Source of the DNA: Bordetella parapertussis
GTDB taxonomy: Bacteria; Pseudomonadota; Gammaproteobacteria; Burkholderiales; Burkholderiaceae_A
DNA: 64,000 bases
NCBI GenBank assembly: GCA_945862305.1
Contig: CAMAXF010000006.1
Coordinates: 62,001 to 126,000 of the forward strand
Reading direction: 5' to 3'
In this document: piece by piece, positions 61,224-64,000 of the stretch
Position numbering within the stretch: the stretch's first letter is position 1
Layout of the letters: every line of letters begins with the position of its first letter
The notes under the pieces: model-generated
Databases searched by the model: none
Told to the model about the DNA's origin: nothing
Seen by the model: only the letters and a program-made list of their open reading frames with translations
Made by a program: the position numbers and the translations under genes

Positions 61224-64000
61224 TCAGATGACCTGTGGGTTCTTGAGACGCGCAAAGGCCGCCTCGAGCAGTTCCTTCTGGCGCATGTGATGCCGCTCCA
61301 TGTAGCCGGAGGCCGGTGAGGCCGATGCGGGGCGACCGGCGTAGCCAAGCTTCATGCCCTCGGCCAGGTGCTCACGGAAGTTCTGCTGAATCTGGAACCA
61401 GAAGCCTTGGTTCTGAGGCTCGTCCTGCACCCAGACCACCTCGGTGGCATTCGGATACTTCTTCACCTCGGCGCCGAATGCCTTGTGTGGGAAGGGATAG
61501 ACCTGCTCCAGTCGCAGCACGGCCACATCGTCTCGGCTGCGCTCTCGGCGCTGCGAGACCAGGTCGTAATAGACCTTGCCACTGCAAATGAGAATGCGCT
61601 TGACCTTCTTCGCATCGATGCCCGGTGCGGATTCACCAATGACGGTCTGAAATCCGCCCTTGGTGAACTGCTCCAGCGGAGAGGCGGCATCCTTGTTGCG
61701 AAGCAGGGACTTCGGCGTAAAGACGATGAGTGGCTTGCGGAACGGACGAATCATCTGCCGGCGCAGCAGATGGAAAATCTGGGCCGCCGTGGTGGGCTGG
61801 ACCAGCTGCATGTTGGTGTCTGCGCAAAGCTGCAAGAAGCGCTCAGGACGCGCTGACGAGTGCTCCGGGCCCTGCCCTTCGTGGCCGTGGGGCAAAAAGA
61901 GAACCAAGCCGCTCTGGCGGCCCCACTTCACTTCGCCCGATGAAATGAACTGGTCGATGACCACCTGGGCGCCGTTCACAAAGTCGCCGAACTGACCTTC
62001 CCAGATGACCAGGGTGTCAGGCGATGCGGTGGAGTAGCCGTACTCAAAGCCCAGCACGGCCTCCTCCGAGAGCACGGAATCGATGACTGTGAAGCTGGCC
62101 TGACCCGGGGCGATGTTCTCCAGCGGCACATAGAAGCCAGTGTCGGAGCGCTCCCGATTCTGGTCGTGGAGCACCGAGTGCCGATGGGTGAAGGTGCCGC
62201 GGCCACAGTCTTGGCCACTCAAGCGAACCGGAAAGCCACTGGCCACAAGGCTGGCAAAGGCCAGGTGCTCGCCCATGCCCCAGTCGAGGTTAATCTCGCC
62301 CTTGCCCATGGCACGGCGGTCGTTGACCACCTTCTCCACCAGTGGATGCAGGGTGAAGCCATCGGGCACCGTGGTGATGCGCTCGGCCAGGCGGGCCAGC
62401 TCGGCTTCCGGCAGGGCCGTATCGGCCTCGTCTGTCCATTTCTTGTCGAGGTAGGCCGCCCAGTCGACTGCGAAGCGGCTCTTGTAATTGGTGAGAACAG
62501 GCTCTCGGGTCTGACGACCCTCCTCCATGGCGGCACGGAAGTCCGCCACCATTTGATCAGCCTCGCCCTCCGCAAGCACGCCTTGGGCGAGAAGCCGGTC
62601 TGCGTAGAGCTGGCGGGTGCCGGGATGCTGACCAATGCGCCGGTACATCATGGGCTGTGTCATGGCCGGCGTGTCTTGCTCGTTGTGGCCGAGCTTTCGG
62701 AAGCAGACGATATCGATGACCACGTCCTTGCCGAAGGTGGAGCGATAGTCCATGGCCACCTTGGTGGCAAAGAGCACGGCCTCTGGGTCGTCGCTATTCA
62801 CGTGGAACACAGGCGCCTCGATCATCTTGACGACGTCGGAGCAGTAGAGGGTGGAGCGGGTGTCGCGCGGGTCGGAGGTGGTAAAGCCAATCTGGTTGTT
62901 GATGACAATGTGCATCGTGCCGCCCGTGCTGTAGCCACGAGTCTGGGCCAGATTTAAGGTCTCCATGACCACGCCCTGGCCGGCAAAGGCGGCATCGCCG
63001 TGCACCAGCACGGGAAGAATCTTTTTGCCCTGAATGTCACCACGGCGGTCTTGACGGGCGCGCACCGAGCCCTCCACCACAGGGTTGACGATCTCCAAGT
63101 GCGAGGGGTTGAAGGACAACGACAGGTGCACCGGGCCTCCCGGTGTGGACACATCGCTCGAAAAGCCTTGGTGGTACTTCACATCGCCGGCCGGGAGGTC
63201 GTCTGCATGCTTGCCTTCAAACTCGGCAAAGAGGTCGGTGGGCATCTTGCCCAGGGTGTTGACCAGCACATTCAGGCGGCCGCGGTGGGCCATGCCAATG
63301 ACCACCTCTTCAACGCCAGCCACACCCGCAAGCTGAATGAGTTCATCCATGCAGGCAATGAAACTCTCACCGCCCTCGAGAGAGAAGCGCTTCTGGCCGA
63401 CATACTTGGTGTGCAGAAAACGCTCAAGCCCCTCTGCCGCAGTGATCTGTTGAAGGATGGCTTTCTTGCTCTCGGCGTTGAACTGGGGGTTGGTGCGGGT
63501 GGATTCCAATCGCTCTTGAATCCAGCGCTTCTCGGCCGGATCCATCACGTACATGAATTCGGCTCCCACCTTGCCGCAATAGGTTTCTTTGAGCGCCTCG
63601 AGAATCTCCCGAAGCGTCATCTGCTCCTGGCCAAAGTAGAGATTGTCGGCACGGAAGACCGTGTCGAGGTCGGCGTCGGTGAAGTCGTAGAAGGCGGGCT
63701 CAAGCTCCGGGATGCTGGGCCGCTCGCGCAGCTTGAGAGGGTCGAGGTCTGCCCACTGGTTGCCAAGATTTCGGTAGGCCGCAATCAATGACTGAACATG
63801 CACCTGCTTTCGGGCCACGGAGAGGTCGCGCTCGGCAACCCTTGGAAGAAACTGGTTGGCCTTGGCGCGCTGGGCAAAGGAGGAGACCACAGGCGCGTGG
63901 GCATGGTCTCGACCCTCGAGGGAGCCATCGGCGGCCGGCACATTTTGAAGTTGGTCGAAGTAACGACGCCAGTTGTCGGCGACGGAGCCCGGGTTGTCGA
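61224..64000 (-). CDS. odhA: 2-oxoglutarate dehydrogenase E1 component (runs off right edge)
   Basis: E1 decarboxylates 2-oxoglutarate with thiamine diphosphate in the TCA cycle. About 925 residues are in the window; the first few dozen lie beyond the edge. The frame stays open to 64000: upstream of a GTG at 63941 it reads DNPGSVADNWRRYFDQLQNV, a typical OdhA N-terminal segment, so that GTG is not the start. Also seen: EFMYVMDPAEKRWIQERLES, VVIGMAHRGRLNVLVNTLGK and GHNEQDTPAMTQPMMYRRI. It heads the odhA-odhB-lpd operon. Confidence 0.97.
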   Translation of the reverse strand, partial: DNPGSVADNWRRYFDQLQNVPAADGSLEGRDHAHAPVVSSFAQRAKANQFLPRVAERDLSVARKQVHVQSLIAAYRNLGNQWADLDPLKLRERPSIPELEPAFYDFTDADLDTVFRADNLYFGQEQMTLREILEALKETYCGKVGAEFMYVMDPAEKRWIQERLESTRTNPQFNAESKKAILQQITAAEGLERFLHTKYVGQKRFSLEGGESFIACMDELIQLAGVAGVEEVVIGMAHRGRLNVLVNTLGKMPTDLFAEFEGKHADDLPAGDVKYHQGFSSDVSTPGGPVHLSLSFNPSHLEIVNPVVEGSVRARQDRRGDIQGKKILPVLVHGDAAFAGQGVVMETLNLAQTRGYSTGGTMHIVINNQIGFTTSDPRDTRSTLYCSDVVKMIEAPVFHVNSDDPEAVLFATKVAMDYRSTFGKDVVIDIVCFRKLGHNEQDTPAMTQPMMYRRIGQHPGTRQLYADRLLAQGVLAEGEADQMVADFRAAMEEGRQTREPVLTNYKSRFAVDWAAYLDKKWTDEADTALPEAELARLAERITTVPDGFTLHPLVEKVVNDRRAMGKGEINLDWGMGEHLAFASLVASGFPVRLSGQDCGRGTFTHRHSVLHDQNRERSDTGFYVPLENIAPGQASFTVIDSVLSEEAVLGFEYGYSTASPDTLVIWEGQFGDFVNGAQVVIDQFISSGEVKWGRQSGLVLFLPHGHEGQGPEHSSARPERFLQLCADTNMQLVQPTTAAQIFHLLRRQMIRPFRKPLIVFTPKSLLRNKDAASPLEQFTKGGFQTVIGESAPGIDAKKVKRILICSGKVYYDLVSQRRERSRDDVAVLRLEQVYPFPHKAFGAEVKKYPNATEVVWVQDEPQNQGFWFQIQQNFREHLAEGMKLGYAGRPASASPASGYMERHHMRQKELLEAAFARLKNPQVI

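Overview
The window reads as a GC-rich betaproteobacterial chromosome, most likely order Burkholderiales. This rests on gene order (smc-zipA-ligA; map facing rpsB-tsf-pyrH-frr-uppS-cdsA-dxr-rseP-bamA-skp-lpxD-fabZ-lpxA-lpxB-rnhB; ratA-rnfH facing smpB; bamD facing rluD-pgeF-pha genes; odhA-odhB-lpd-zapE) and on protein types such as class I PHA synthase with PhaR, PpsR/PpsA and a ZipA-like protein after SMC. I cannot assign a family or genus. The chromosome is compact: no gap exceeds about 150 bases, many genes overlap by 4-50 bases, and I see no tRNA, rRNA, CRISPR array, insertion sequence or prophage.

Layout. 0-1.9 kb (minus): dapE (cut by the edge), an ArsC-like gene, dapD and queF. 1.9-9.3 kb (plus): smc, zipA, ligA, galU. 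9.3-12.8 kb (minus): glnD, map. 12.9-28.0 kb (plus): a long run from rpsB to rnhB and a TrmH-type methyltransferase, covering translation factors, UMP kinase, undecaprenyl and phospholipid precursors, isoprenoids, outer-membrane assembly and lipid A. 28-31.4 kb: ppsR and ppsA, divergent. 31.4-33.5 kb (minus): a branched-chain amino acid binding protein, rnfH, ratA. 33.5-38.1 kb (plus): smpB, guaB, guaA, tadA and an L,D-transpeptidase. 38.1-41.7 kb (minus): a parvulin isomerase, bolA, yciB, msrB, selO. 41.7-46.5 kb: a thioesterase, ygfZ (minus), then mltG-tmk-holB-tatD (plus). From 46.6 kb to the end everything but bamD is on the minus strand: thiolase, rimO, phaR, phaB, phaC, pgeF, rluD, dinG, two small genes, zapE, lpd, odhB and odhA (cut by the edge).

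The most notable non-coding element is a strong match to the XerCD recombination site dif at 46499-46526, overlapping the tatD stop codon. It lies where the predominant coding strand flips from plus to minus, as expected where two replication forks meet, so this window probably contains the replication terminus. Next to it is a small structured gap with two inverted repeats and a direct repeat.

Other points: at least three divergent gene pairs (queF/smc, map/rpsB, ygfZ/mltG) seem to share one near-palindromic -10 element; several start codons sit only 6-8 bases after a -10-like hexamer and lack a clear Shine-Dalgarno, suggesting leaderless mRNAs; an 11-bp AT-rich inverted repeat brackets the holB start; and the PHA thiolase gene lies after rimO instead of between phaC and phaB. 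I found no candidate for a wholly new multi-gene system; almost every gene belongs to a known core family.
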